Positions 28,838 to 35,992 of a stretch of DNA of 64,000 nucleotides are shown here, piece after piece. Location: NCBI RefSeq assembly GCF_010501075.1, contig NZ_QVMN01000001.1, positions 186,001 through 250,000 on the forward strand, read 5' to 3'. The position numbers were made by a program, and so were the translations under genes. The first letter of the stretch is position 1, and each line of letters begins with the position of its first letter. The notes under the pieces are model-generated. The model saw nothing but the letters and a program-made list of their open reading frames with translations, was not told where the DNA came from and ran no database searches. This DNA comes from Dysgonomonas sp. 25. GTDB lineage: Bacteria > Bacteroidota > Bacteroidia > Bacteroidales > Dysgonomonadaceae.

Positions 28838-29866
28838 ATGTCACGACTATTCCGATATATACCATTTGCCTTTTTGTCCGTAATTTGTCTGTTTACATCG
28901 TGCTTTCACGAAGACAATTATTCGAATACGAATAAAGGAAACTTCGAAATGCTATGGAAAGTATTGGACGAACGTTATTGCTTCTTCGAATATAAAAATG
29001 TCGATTGGGACGAAGTACACGATCGTTATGCTGCCCAAGTGACCGACGATATGAATCAGTATGATTTTTTCTACCTGATGCGCGATATGCTTGCCGAACT
29101 GAAGGATGGACACGTCAATCTGGTTTCCCGGTTCGACAATGCGCGCTATTGGGCTTGGTTCGAGGATTATCCATACAATTTTGACAAAAACCTGCTGGAA
29201 TTGAAGTATCTGGGTAAAAGTGACGAATATAGTATTGCCGGAGGGTTGAAATACAAAATGCTGCCCGATAGTGTAGGGTATATCTATTGCGAAAGCTTCT
29301 CTGACGGTTTTAGCGAGACGAATCTCGATTATATTTTGTATCGCCTGCGTGGGGCGCATGGCTTGATAGTGGATGTCCGCAACAATGGCGGTGGCATGCT
29401 GACACAGAGCGAGCGGCTGGCAGCCCGTTTCTTTGACGGAAAAACGCAGGTAGGCTATATTTCTCACAAGACAGGAAAAGGGCACGACAGCTTTTCTAAG
29501 CCTTATAAACGCGAGGTAGAAGCGCCTAAAGGCAGAATCATGTGGACGCTAAAACCTGTTGTGGTACTCACAAACCGCCGTAGTTACAGCGCAACGAACG
29601 ATTTTATCAATACGGTTTCGTATGCTCCCAATGTAATCACGATGGGCGACCGTTCGGGCGGCGGAAGCGGATTGCCTTTCTCGTCGGAGATACCGAATGG
29701 ATGGTCTATTCGTTTCTCGGCCTCGCCTATGTATAATCTCGACATGGAACATCTCGAATTCGGAATAGACCCGGATGTGCCGGTCAATATGGACGACACA
29801 GACAAGCAAAACGGAAAAGACACCATCATCGAAAGGGCTCGGGCGTATATTTTAAGTAATCCTTGA
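28838..29866 (+). CDS. S41-family serine protease, lipoprotein
   Basis: A 342-residue protein with a lipoprotein signal (hydrophobic residues to FTSC, lipidated near Cys23). An N-terminal helical region (about 35-90, containing LDERYCFFEYKNVDWDEV and LAELKDGHVNLVS) is that of C-terminal-processing peptidases. The protease core has DVRNNGGG near residue 180, and the serine lies in NRRSYSATND. The basic residue expected after it is not obvious. No clear PDZ domain is present, as in several Bacteroidetes S41 lipoproteins. It probably processes periplasmic or outer-membrane proteins and appears monocistronic. Confidence 0.88.
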   Translation: MSRLFRYIPFAFLSVICLFTSCFHEDNYSNTNKGNFEMLWKVLDERYCFFEYKNVDWDEVHDRYAAQVTDDMNQYDFFYLMRDMLAELKDGHVNLVSRFDNARYWAWFEDYPYNFDKNLLELKYLGKSDEYSIAGGLKYKMLPDSVGYIYCESFSDGFSETNLDYILYRLRGAHGLIVDVRNNGGGMLTQSERLAARFFDGKTQVGYISHKTGKGHDSFSKPYKREVEAPKGRIMWTLKPVVVLTNRRSYSATNDFINTVSYAPNVITMGDRSGGGSGLPFSSEIPNGWSIRFSASPMYNLDMEHLEFGIDPDVPVNMDDTDKQNGKDTIIERARAYILSNP

Positions 29867-29934
29867 TTATAATTTTCTTGTAAGTTTATCTATATTTATT
29901 TATAAGTAGACAGGTATACGAGTAAACAAGTAGA

Positions 29935-29960
29935 CGGGTTTATTAGCAATGAGTTTACAA
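29935..29960 (+). repeat. 26-base direct repeat preceding palindromic unit 1 (second copy 30261-30286)
   Basis: CGGGTTTATTAG, four variable bases and GAGTTTACAA occur here and again at 30261-30286, with two differences. Each copy lies just before a palindromic unit, so the duplicated module is at least 90 bases long. Confidence 0.7.
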
Positions 29961-29970
29961 AACGAAAAAG

Positions 29971-30022
29971 AAAAGTAACCTGTCAAAAATACTCGAAATG
30001 AGTAGAGAAATGTTACTTTTTT
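29971..30022. repeat. Palindromic repeat unit, copy 1
   Basis: AAAAGTAAC at the left (29971-29979) and GTTACTTTTTT at the right (30012-30022) are inverted repeats. The interior contains AATACTCGAAATGAGTA, shared closely with copy 3. Confidence 0.7.
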
Positions 30023-30061
30023 CCTCTGTATTACTCTGTGAAAAACTCTGTGGTTAAAAAG

Positions 30062-30114
30062 AAAAAGTAACTCGATAAAAAACGTCGAAAATAAGTACAC
30101 TTGTGTTACTTTTT
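30062..30114. repeat. Palindromic repeat unit, copy 2
   Basis: AAAAAGTAAC (30062-30071) and GTTACTTTTT (30105-30114) flank a diverged interior containing GTCGAAAATAAGTA. Confidence 0.65.
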
Positions 30115-30295
30115 ATTGTCACTTCGAACGGATGTGAGAAGTCTCTATCCAAAAGCGCGAAAGAGATGCCTCCTATTGTCGGCATGACAAGCGTGTCTGC
30201 TCTTTGTGAACTTAGTGTAGAACCTTTGTGTTCTTCGTGGTTTAGTAATTATTGAGTGAACGGGTTTATTAGTTATGAGTTTACAAGAGGGAAAG

Positions 30296-30350
30296 AAAAG
30301 TAACATGATGAGAAAAATACTCGAAATAAGTATAGGTTTGTTACTTTTTT
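30296..30350. repeat. Palindromic repeat unit, copy 3
   Basis: AAAAGTAAC (30296-30304) and GTTACTTTTTT (30340-30350) flank AATACTCGAAATAAGTA, nearly identical to copy 1. Confidence 0.7.
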
Positions 30351-30382
30351 AAGGGAAAGAGGTTGGACGCAGGGGCAAAAGC

Positions 30383-30410
30383 AAAAGGAGCAACCCGAAG
30401 GCTACTCCTT
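30383..30410 (-). terminator. Terminator of the leftward lipoprotein gene
   Basis: On the minus strand AAGGAGTAGCC and GGTTGCTCCTT form an 11-bp stem with a TTCG loop, followed by TTTGC. It lies 29 bases past the stop codon at 30439. Confidence 0.7.
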
Positions 30411-30438
30411 AGATATTATAAAAATTGAGGATCGGTTT

Positions 30439-31311
30439 TTAATCAACCTGAACAATCAAGAAACGGCTAATACTCCAGAATCGTTGATAGTCGGAGATAC
30501 GAATAACAGCATTTCCCGTTGCATCTGTGCCTATTCCATACGAGCCTTTCGGGTGATCCGATAGTATCTTTGCCTTTTTGGCATATACAGGTATCTCTTC
30601 TACATTGCGAATGTCGATAGTGATAAACTTATCTTTTTCTATACCTTCATTCAATACCTTTGTAGAAGCCAGGAATCCACCTGTTATCACCTTAGCCTCT
30701 TTCAGTTCGTTCTTGGTTCCGAACATGTAATAAGCTGTATTGAGCTCGACTTCCTGCTCTTTTATTTTATCTGCTTGCAATTCATTCTTCTCTGCCAATA
30801 TTTGCACATTGTCGGACAAGTCCTGCACATCTGTTTGCAGTTGGAGAATCTGGGCGTCGCGTTTCTGCAAAGCCTCCTGCAATTCGTTAATAGCCAAGGC
30901 TCTTTCGGCGAGCTGTTCATTCAGCCTTTTGATTGTAGCCTGTAGGCCGCTGGAATTGTTTTTCGAGTTTTTGAGCTGGGAATTGAGCTTTGCGATATCT
31001 TCCTTGTTCTTCTTGAGGATTTCGTTTATCATAGTGATATTGCTATTTATCTCAGCCCGCTTGTCCTGCGATAGTTTTCCGCTTTCCTTACTTTGTACAG
31101 CAAGGTAGTTTTCAGCAGTCCTGATCTGGTCAAATCCTTCTTCTACATCGCTGATGATTGCCATCATCTCTTTCAGTTCGGTCGCTCCTTCGGCATTCAT
31201 TTGAGCCAAGGAATCGCGTTCAGCTTCTAAACGTTTATACTCTTCCGAGTTCTTTACATTACATGAGGCCAATAGCCCAATACATATGCATCCGATAAGT
31301 ACTTTTTTCAT
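30439..31311 (-). CDS. Coiled-coil lipoprotein of unknown function
   Basis: A 290-residue protein with a lipoprotein signal (hydrophobic residues to LLASC, lipidated near Cys16). Residues about 24-195 form a long coiled coil rich in Glu, Lys, Leu and Gln. A C-terminal beta-rich domain follows (about 200-290, with KFITIDIRNVEEIPVYAKKAKILSD). This architecture is common in Bacteroidales, but I know of no assigned role; a structural role in the periplasm is plausible. It lies 7 bases downstream of rsmI and is probably cotranscribed with it. Confidence 0.75.
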   Translation of the reverse strand: MKKVLIGCICIGLLASCNVKNSEEYKRLEAERDSLAQMNAEGATELKEMMAIISDVEEGFDQIRTAENYLAVQSKESGKLSQDKRAEINSNITMINEILKKNKEDIAKLNSQLKNSKNNSSGLQATIKRLNEQLAERALAINELQEALQKRDAQILQLQTDVQDLSDNVQILAEKNELQADKIKEQEVELNTAYYMFGTKNELKEAKVITGGFLASTKVLNEGIEKDKFITIDIRNVEEIPVYAKKAKILSDHPKGSYGIGTDATGNAVIRISDYQRFWSISRFLIVQVD

Positions 31312-31318
31312 ATCTGTT

Positions 31319-32029
31319 CTAATTAGTTTCTGTTTCTTCTTGTATTGTTGTTGAATCTTTGTCTTTACCTGTAACTACTATAACAAACTCACCTCTTGGT
31401 TCGTTTATGACAAAATGGGAAATTAGTTCTTTTAACGTTCCACGCTGAATCTCCTCGAACTTCTTCGATATCTCACGGCAGACCACCGCTTTCCGCGATT
31501 CACCCATATATTCGGCCAATTGGGTAAGGGTTTTGATTATCCTGTAAGGAGATTCGTATATGATCATTGTACGATCTTCTTCTGCCAGTTCCTTTAGGCG
31601 GGTCATACGCCCTTTCTTCTGAGGGAGGAAGCCTTCGAAGCAAAATCGATCGGATGGGATGCCGGATACAACCAGCGCCGGCACAAATGCCGTCGCCCCC
31701 GGTAAGCATTCGACCTCTATTCCTTCCCGAACGCATTCTCGAATAATCAGGAAGCCGGGGTCGGAGATGCCGGGCGTACCGGCATCGGAAATCAATGCGA
31801 TGTCTTGTCCGGCATGCAACCTGTCCATAATATAGGAGACAACCTTATGCTCGTTAAACTTATGGTAGGATTGTAATCGGTTCTCGATCTGATAGTGCTT
31901 CAGCAGCACGCTGCTTGTCCGGGTATCTTCCGCCAAAATCAAATCTACTTCATTCAGCAGGCGTATTGCCCTGAATGTAATGTCTTCCAGATTCCCTATC
32001 GGAGTAGGTATTATATAAAGTTTAGCCAT
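31319..32029 (-). CDS. rsmI: 16S rRNA (cytidine(1402)-2'-O)-methyltransferase
   Basis: A 236-residue SAM-dependent methyltransferase of the tetrapyrrole-methylase fold. It modifies C1402 in the ribosomal decoding centre. The N-terminus LYIIPTPIGNLEDIT and the segment LILAEDTRTSSVLLKHY are the RsmI signatures. LISDAGTPGISDPG binds the cofactor, and SDRFCFEGFLPQKKGRM and YESPYRI continue the usual order. Length is slightly short because the C-terminal extension of some homologues is lacking. It is the first gene of a leftward unit with a good promoter at 32052-32080. Confidence 0.96.
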   Translation of the reverse strand: MAKLYIIPTPIGNLEDITFRAIRLLNEVDLILAEDTRTSSVLLKHYQIENRLQSYHKFNEHKVVSYIMDRLHAGQDIALISDAGTPGISDPGFLIIRECVREGIEVECLPGATAFVPALVVSGIPSDRFCFEGFLPQKKGRMTRLKELAEEDRTMIIYESPYRIIKTLTQLAEYMGESRKAVVCREISKKFEEIQRGTLKELISHFVINEPRGEFVIVVTGKDKDSTTIQEETETN

Positions 32030-32051
32030 GGCTTTATTGATATTGTAAGGA

Positions 32052-32080
32052 CAAATATACGAAAAATATAAAGGCGCAAA
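32052..32080 (-). promoter_or_regulatory. Promoter of rsmI
   Basis: On the minus strand TTTG (plus 32077-32080) and TATATTTG (plus 32052-32059) are separated by 17 bases, close to the Bacteroidetes -33/-7 arrangement. Transcription would start near 32045, about 16 bases before the ATG. Confidence 0.65.
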
Positions 32081-32245
32081 CAGAATAGGCCGTCTTCTTA
32101 TTAGAATAGATGTATTGAAGCATTTTATATGTACTCAAAGCTAAAGATAGAATCAATAACGGCTTAGAATGTTAAATTTATTTGATTTTTTAACTTTAGG
32201 GCGTATTTTTATTCCATAAATATTTTTTTGTATGAGTTTAGTCCT

Positions 32246-32253
32246 TACCTTTG
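32246..32253 (+). promoter_or_regulatory. -7 element before a possible small RNA
   Basis: TACCTTTG matches TAnnTTTG. A TTTG lies at 32227-32230, but the spacing of 15 is shorter than usual. Confidence 0.45.
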
Positions 32254-32257
32254 CATT

Positions 32258-32412
32258 GTACATATCAATATGTACGATTATTAAGCTATTATTCCTATCT
32301 TTTGAGATAGTTATTTTATTCTAAAATAAATAATAGTTTTAATAGTTTTGTGTGTTTGTAAATGAAAAAAAAGGACAGCTGACTATGTGATATAGTAGGC
32401 TGTTCGTTTTTT
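32258..32412 (+). ncRNA. Candidate small RNA
   Basis: No open frame of useful size is present, but the stretch has the layout of a structured transcript of about 155 bases. It holds an 18-base palindrome GTACATATCAATATGTAC (32258-32275), a hairpin CTATCT/AGATAG (32295-32310), a hairpin TTATTTTA/TAAAATAA (32311-32329), and outer pairing CTATTATT (32286-32293) with AATAATAG (32329-32336). It ends in a stem GGACAGC/GCTGTTC plus ACTAT/ATAGT (32373-32405) followed by six T, a good terminator. A -7 element lies just upstream. I do not recognise an RNA family. Confidence 0.45.
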
Positions 32413-32413
32413 A

Positions 32414-32422
32414 GGGGGGGGG
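32414..32422 (+). repeat. Run of nine G
   Basis: An uninterrupted G9 tract in otherwise A/T-rich sequence, two bases after the candidate sRNA terminator and 70-80 bases before the tRNA promoter. Confidence 0.8.
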
Positions 32423-32489
32423 AGATATTACATTTATATATTATATAGAGAGAATTTATATTTTTCAGCATAAAAAGTCATCATTTTAT

Positions 32490-32519
32490 TTTGAAGTTAA
32501 AAAAAAGTACATATCTTTG
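32490..32519 (+). promoter_or_regulatory. Promoter of tRNA-Ser
   Basis: TTTG (32490-32493) and TATCTTTG (32512-32519) are separated by 18 bases, the best -33/-7 pair in the window. Transcription would begin about 32 bases before the tRNA. Confidence 0.75.
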
Positions 32520-32558
32520 CATCGCTTTTGAAGAAAAGTACGGTGTTCGAACAACACT

Positions 32559-32643
32559 GGAGAGATGGCAGAGTGGTCGATTGCGGCGGTCTTGAAAACC
32601 GTTGAAGTGAGAGCTTCCGGGGGTTCGAATCCCTCTCTCTCCG
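32559..32643 (+). tRNA. tRNA-Ser (anticodon UGA)
   Basis: Acceptor GGAGAGA (32559-32565) pairs with TCTCTCC (32636-32642), with G as discriminator. The anticodon loop CTTGAAA gives TGA. A long variable arm (GTTGAAGTGAGAGCTTC region) is typical of serine tRNA. The T arm is GGGGG-TTCGAAT-CCCTC (32619-32635). CCA is not encoded. Its 3' end is the left boundary of the integrated element. Confidence 0.95.
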
Positions 32644-32675
32644 CTGAAACCGGCAGACCACGCCGGACAGTAACT

Positions 32676-32854
32676 GGACAAAAGCCTACAAGTCAATGAT
32701 TTGTAGGCTTTTTTGTTTGTATTTTGTCCAGCATAAAAGACACCAAAAAGACCTCAAAAGACACAAATCTGTGCCTAAATCGTTACCGATTCCATACCGG
32801 ACAAAAACGGTAACGATTTGTCCAAAAATGACCTCTCGCTGTCCAAATTTGTAC
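32676..32854. promoter_or_regulatory. Cluster of TTTGTCC and GTTACC repeats upstream of the integrase
   Basis: TTTGTCC or its complement occurs at 32676-32682, 32723-32729, 32799-32805 and 32817-32823, with a partial copy at 32839-32847. A perfect 12-base inverted repeat AAATCGTTACCG (32777-32788) and CGGTAACGATTT (32808-32819) overlaps two of them. Sites like these near the attachment end are candidates for arm-type binding of the integrase or an excisionase. Confidence 0.55.
32680..32714 (+). terminator. Terminator between tRNA-Ser and the integrase gene
   Basis: AAAAGCCTACAA (32680-32691) pairs with TTTGTAGGCTTTT around GTCAATGA, followed by a run of T. Confidence 0.85.
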
Positions 32855-32917
32855 AGCCTGTATATATCTCACAATTAATACATTAAAAGTAATTTTGTAA
32901 CATTAAAAAGTGAGATT

Positions 32918-34147
32918 ATGAAGAGTACATTCAAAGTCCTTTTCTACCTTAAAAAAGGGTCAGAAAAACGTAATGGAGAGGTAACAATTATGGCAAGAAT
33001 TACCGTTGATGGAAAAATTTGCCAGTTTAGTACAAAACAAAGCATCCATCCCGATAATTGGAGTGTGAAAGCTGGTAAAGCGACCGGGAAATCTTGCGCA
33101 CAGCTTAATAAGTTGCTTGAAGATATAAAAGCATCATTACATCAAATCTACCATGAACAGCAACGGCGTGAAAACTACGTTACTGCCGAACAAATCAAGA
33201 ATGAATTTTTAGGGCATACGGAGAACCACGAAACGTTACTGAATTTATTTCAGAAGCATAATGATGATGTAAAGCAGCTTATAGGTCTATCTAAATCTGC
33301 ATCTACCTATCAAAAGTATGAAGTAACCCGCAAGCATCTTGCGAATTTCATCCAAGCTAAGTACAACCTTTCTGATATAGCTTTGAAGTCTATTAACAAT
33401 ATGTTTATCAATGACTTTGAAGTATATCTTATGACAGTTGGCAGATGTAACCATAACACGACTGCCAAGTTTATGCAATTCTTCAAGCGCATTGTTTTGA
33501 TTGCCCGTAATAATGGGTTAATTGTCGGCGACCCTTTTGCTAACTATAAAATACGCCTACAAAGGGTTGATAGAGGTTATCTTACAGAAGAAGAAATAAA
33601 GAAAATCCTTGAACTAAACCTTGTTTCCGAAAGGCTGGAACACGTTCGGGATTTATTTCTCTTTTCCTGTTTTTGTGGTTTGGCTTACATAGATGTAGCA
33701 GGGCTTAGAAAAGAACATATCCGCAAATCGTTTGACGGTAACCTTTGGATTATGACTAAGCGTGTAAAGACCGGAATAGATGTAAATGTACCGTTACTGG
33801 ACATCCCCAAAATGATTTTGGATAAGTATAAGGATAAGTTACCTAACGGAAAAATCCTTCCTGTAATCAGCAATCAAAAACTTAATTCCTATTTGAAGGA
33901 GATTGCCGACCTTGCCGGAATCAATAAAAACCTTACGTTTCATCTTGCCCGCCATACCTTCGCTACCACAACGACACTGGGTAAAGGAGTTCCCATTGAA
34001 ACCGTTTCTAAAATGCTGGGGCATACCAATATTGAAACGACCCAAATCTACGCCCGCATTACTAATAGCAAGATTAGTAGCGATATGAAAGGACTTTCCG
34101 AACAGTTTACTGGTATTGAGAAAATCTATAAAAAAGCGGCTCAATAG
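32918..34147 (+). CDS. int: Tyrosine-type site-specific recombinase (ICE integrase)
   Basis: A 409-residue recombinase of the Bacteroidetes type. An N-terminal arm-binding segment (1-95) and a SAM-like core-binding domain (about 105-205) precede the catalytic domain (about 215-400). Visible catalytic residues are His342 and Arg345 in FHLARHTF, His369 in MLGHTN, and the nucleophile Tyr378 in TTQIYARI, plus the beta-hairpin Lys in TKRVKTG. The first Arg of the usual RKHRHY set is not where expected (CGLAYID instead of GLRxxE), as in IntDOT. It should integrate and excise the element at tRNA-Ser. Confidence 0.93.
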   Translation: MKSTFKVLFYLKKGSEKRNGEVTIMARITVDGKICQFSTKQSIHPDNWSVKAGKATGKSCAQLNKLLEDIKASLHQIYHEQQRRENYVTAEQIKNEFLGHTENHETLLNLFQKHNDDVKQLIGLSKSASTYQKYEVTRKHLANFIQAKYNLSDIALKSINNMFINDFEVYLMTVGRCNHNTTAKFMQFFKRIVLIARNNGLIVGDPFANYKIRLQRVDRGYLTEEEIKKILELNLVSERLEHVRDLFLFSCFCGLAYIDVAGLRKEHIRKSFDGNLWIMTKRVKTGIDVNVPLLDIPKMILDKYKDKLPNGKILPVISNQKLNSYLKEIADLAGINKNLTFHLARHTFATTTTLGKGVPIETVSKMLGHTNIETTQIYARITNSKISSDMKGLSEQFTGIEKIYKKAAQ

Positions 34148-34197
34148 TTACCTATTTTCAGTAGTTAACCAATGGGTAACGAATTAGGTAACGATTT
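34145..34197. repeat. GTTACC/GGTAACGA repeats after the integrase gene
   Basis: GTTACC at 34147-34152, GGTAACGAATT at 34175-34185 and GGTAACGATTT at 34187-34197 repeat the 32808-32819 motif on the other side of the integrase gene. They may be binding sites of the integrase or an accessory factor. Confidence 0.5.
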
Positions 34198-34227
34198 TCA
34201 ATGTAAAACACTAAAGTATAAATAGAT

Positions 34228-34740
34228 ATGGAATTACAAGTTATTCAAAACAAAATTTTTGAAGTCCGGGGATACAGGGTAATGCTGGACTTCCATTTAG
34301 CAGAGTTATATAATGTAAAGACAAAAGTTCTCAAACAGGCTGTCAAACGTAATATTCAGCGATTTCCTTCTGACTTTATGTTTGAACTGGATAAAGAGGA
34401 GTTTCACCAACTGGTCACAATTTGTGACCAGTTCCCCGAAACCCTAAAACATAGTTCTGTCAGCCCAATGGTTTTCACGGAACAGGGTGTAGCAATGCTT
34501 TCTACGGTGTTGAGAAGCCAAACAGCAATAGATGTAAACATATCTATTATGCGGGCATTTGTCCTGATGCGACAAATGGTTATCGGATATGATGAACTTC
34601 TTAAACGTATCGAGGAACTGGAAGAAAGTACAGATGCACAATTCAGTGAAATATACCAAGCTTTAACCCAGTTATTAAGTAAACCTGACCCCGAACCAAG
34701 AAAACCCATAGGATACAGAATACCTGATGAAGAAAAATAA
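34228..34740 (+). CDS. ORF6N domain-containing protein
   Basis: A 170-residue protein. Residues 5-95 form an ORF6N domain, a DNA-binding-type domain of phages and mobile elements, with EVRGYRVMLDFHLAELYNVKTKVLKQAVKRN and PMVFTEQGVAMLSTVL. The C-terminal part is a predicted coiled coil (LLKRIEELEESTDAQFSEIYQALTQL) that may dimerise. It is probably a regulator of the element. The coding sequence contains a 21-base palindrome with core TCACAATTTGTGA (34415-34427). A second palindrome with the same core follows the stop codon. Confidence 0.85.
   Translation: MELQVIQNKIFEVRGYRVMLDFHLAELYNVKTKVLKQAVKRNIQRFPSDFMFELDKEEFHQLVTICDQFPETLKHSSVSPMVFTEQGVAMLSTVLRSQTAIDVNISIMRAFVLMRQMVIGYDELLKRIEELEESTDAQFSEIYQALTQLLSKPDPEPRKPIGYRIPDEEK
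34411..34431. promoter_or_regulatory. Palindrome inside the ORF6N gene
   Basis: Ten bases on each side of a central T are perfectly inverted, with core TCACAATTTGTGA at 34415-34427. The same 13-base core recurs at 34745-34757. Confidence 0.55.
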
Positions 34741-34741
34741 C

Positions 34742-34760
34742 TTATCACAATTTGTGATAA
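34742..34760. promoter_or_regulatory. Palindrome immediately after the ORF6N gene
   Basis: TTATCACAATTTGTGATAA is a perfect 9-base inverted repeat around a central T, two bases after the stop codon, and shares the core of the internal palindrome at 34415-34427. Confidence 0.55.
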
Positions 34761-34767
34761 CCTAATG

Positions 34768-34797
34768 ATGGCGAGCCGACAAAGCCCGCCATTTTTT
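34768..34797. terminator. Terminator between the ORF6N and CDF transporter genes
   Basis: ATGGCGAGC (34768-34776) pairs with GCCCGCCAT (34784-34792), with one mismatch, followed by TTTTT. It serves the ORF6N gene and overlaps the end of the convergent transporter gene. Confidence 0.75.
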
Positions 34798-35590
34798 ATT
34801 TAGCCAGCTTCAAAATTCGGATTGCACCACGAATAACAACAAGAAAAACTACTATGCCTATTATCAAATCAGGAATATTGCTTTCAAGCCACCAAACAAA
34901 TAAGGCTGCTATAATAACTCCAATATTTATAATAACATCGTTTGCCGAAAATATTACGCTTGCTCTAATGTGTGCATCCTTACTTTTAGTACGTTGGAGC
35001 AACCATAGACAGATGGAGTTAGCAAGTAAGGCAAGTAAGCTAATGACAATCATAGTCTTAAATTCGGGCATAACCTCAAATCCTAAGAAACGCCTTATAA
35101 CCTCTGACAGCCCTAATGCTGCAAGTAAAATTTGCAGGTAGCCACTTATAAGTGCCACTCGCTTTTTCTTTGCAATAACAGCCCCCACAGCCATAAGGCT
35201 CATACCATAAACAAGAGCATCTGCCAGCATATCAAGGCTATCTGCTACTAATCCCATTGAACCTGAAATAAGCCCTGTCGTAATTTCAATCAAGAAGAAA
35301 GCGAAATTGATTGCGAGTACAATCCATAGAACCCTTCGCTGTCGGGCTGGATTATCGGTAGAATCATTACCATCTGTTGCCACTGTTTCTTGAAGCTTTG
35401 CACCAAGATTAAGTGATTCAAGTTCTGTAATAAAATTACTGCTGTCGCCACTATGTGTTACAACTAATATCCGTTTTGCAAGGTCAAAATCAAGATGCTT
35501 GATAAATTTATTATCCTGTAATTTCATGCGAATAAGGCTTTCTTCACAGGGGCAATCCATTTTTGGAATATGAAATACTGATTTATACAT
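34796..35590 (-). CDS. Cation diffusion facilitator family transporter with an N-terminal metal-binding-like domain
   Basis: The protein of 264 residues (from the ATG at 35590) begins with a ferredoxin-like domain (1-65) containing MDCPCEESL, a degenerate form of the MxCxxC heavy-metal site. Six membrane helices follow (about 85-260). The sequence GLVADSLDMLADALVYGMSL is the CDF signature with the metal-binding Asp pattern, and NDVIINIGVIIAALFVWW is the second half-site. It probably exports Zn, Co or a related metal in exchange for protons. An in-frame upstream start at 35671 adds 27 residues but overlaps the -7 element at 35615-35622, so 35590 is preferred. It is cargo of the ICE. Confidence 0.85.
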   Translation of the reverse strand: MYKSVFHIPKMDCPCEESLIRMKLQDNKFIKHLDFDLAKRILVVTHSGDSSNFITELESLNLGAKLQETVATDGNDSTDNPARQRRVLWIVLAINFAFFLIEITTGLISGSMGLVADSLDMLADALVYGMSLMAVGAVIAKKKRVALISGYLQILLAALGLSEVIRRFLGFEVMPEFKTMIVISLLALLANSICLWLLQRTKSKDAHIRASVIFSANDVIINIGVIIAALFVWWLESNIPDLIIGIVVFLVVIRGAIRILKLAK

Positions 35591-35992
35591 AATTAGAACC
35601 TTTATTATACGATACAAAAGTAATGCTTTTAATGCTTTTTTTCCTACTTCTCTGATGTAAACCACTCCCATAGGCAGTCATTCCATCGGGGCGGTTAATC
35701 ATTTCCATTTCTATATGCAAAAGTATTTACGGCTTCTTAACGTCTTTGAAAGTTCAAGCCCTAAAGGGTTTGATGCAAAAATCTTCCTGCTGCGCTTTGC
35801 TTGAGAGTATTTTTCCACAAAAACTTGCAAAGACTAAAGCCTACACTTTCCGGCATATATGAAACGAAAACGACCGACCCGACGGAAAGACGCATATAAA
35901 AAAAGTCGGATTTACGAGAAGCAGGAAAAAAAGGTTATGAAACTCAACTCCCTCACCTCAAGAATCCGCATATATCTAAAAAATCAGAAGTT
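35591..35992. other. Intergenic region between the CDF transporter and ardA
   Basis: It holds the two minus-strand TACTTTTG elements and, at the right, a short basic open frame. Apart from these I see no gene, and no consensus promoter for the ardA operon. Confidence 0.5.
35615..35622 (-). promoter_or_regulatory. -7 element of the CDF transporter gene
   Basis: The minus strand reads TACTTTTG, 25 bases before the ATG at 35590. A second identical element lies at 35718-35725. Confidence 0.5.

Larger units (their letters stand above)
29867..30438. other. Gene-free region with repeated palindromic units
   Basis: No credible coding region is seen. It contains three copies of a roughly 52-55-base element bounded by AAAAGTAAC and GTTACTTTTT, a 26-base direct repeat, and the terminator of the leftward lipoprotein gene. 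Sequence between the units is A/G-rich and unremarkable. Confidence 0.6.

Noticed and set aside
29935-30350. CRISPR array
   Set aside because: Only three units, irregular spacing (roughly 90 and 230 bases), no constant-length spacers and no cas genes.
32481-32696. 71-codon minus-strand frame across the tRNA-Ser gene
   Set aside because: It is antisense to the tRNA; the translated [13 protein letters not shown] pattern is the well-known artefact of frames over tRNA-Ser genes.
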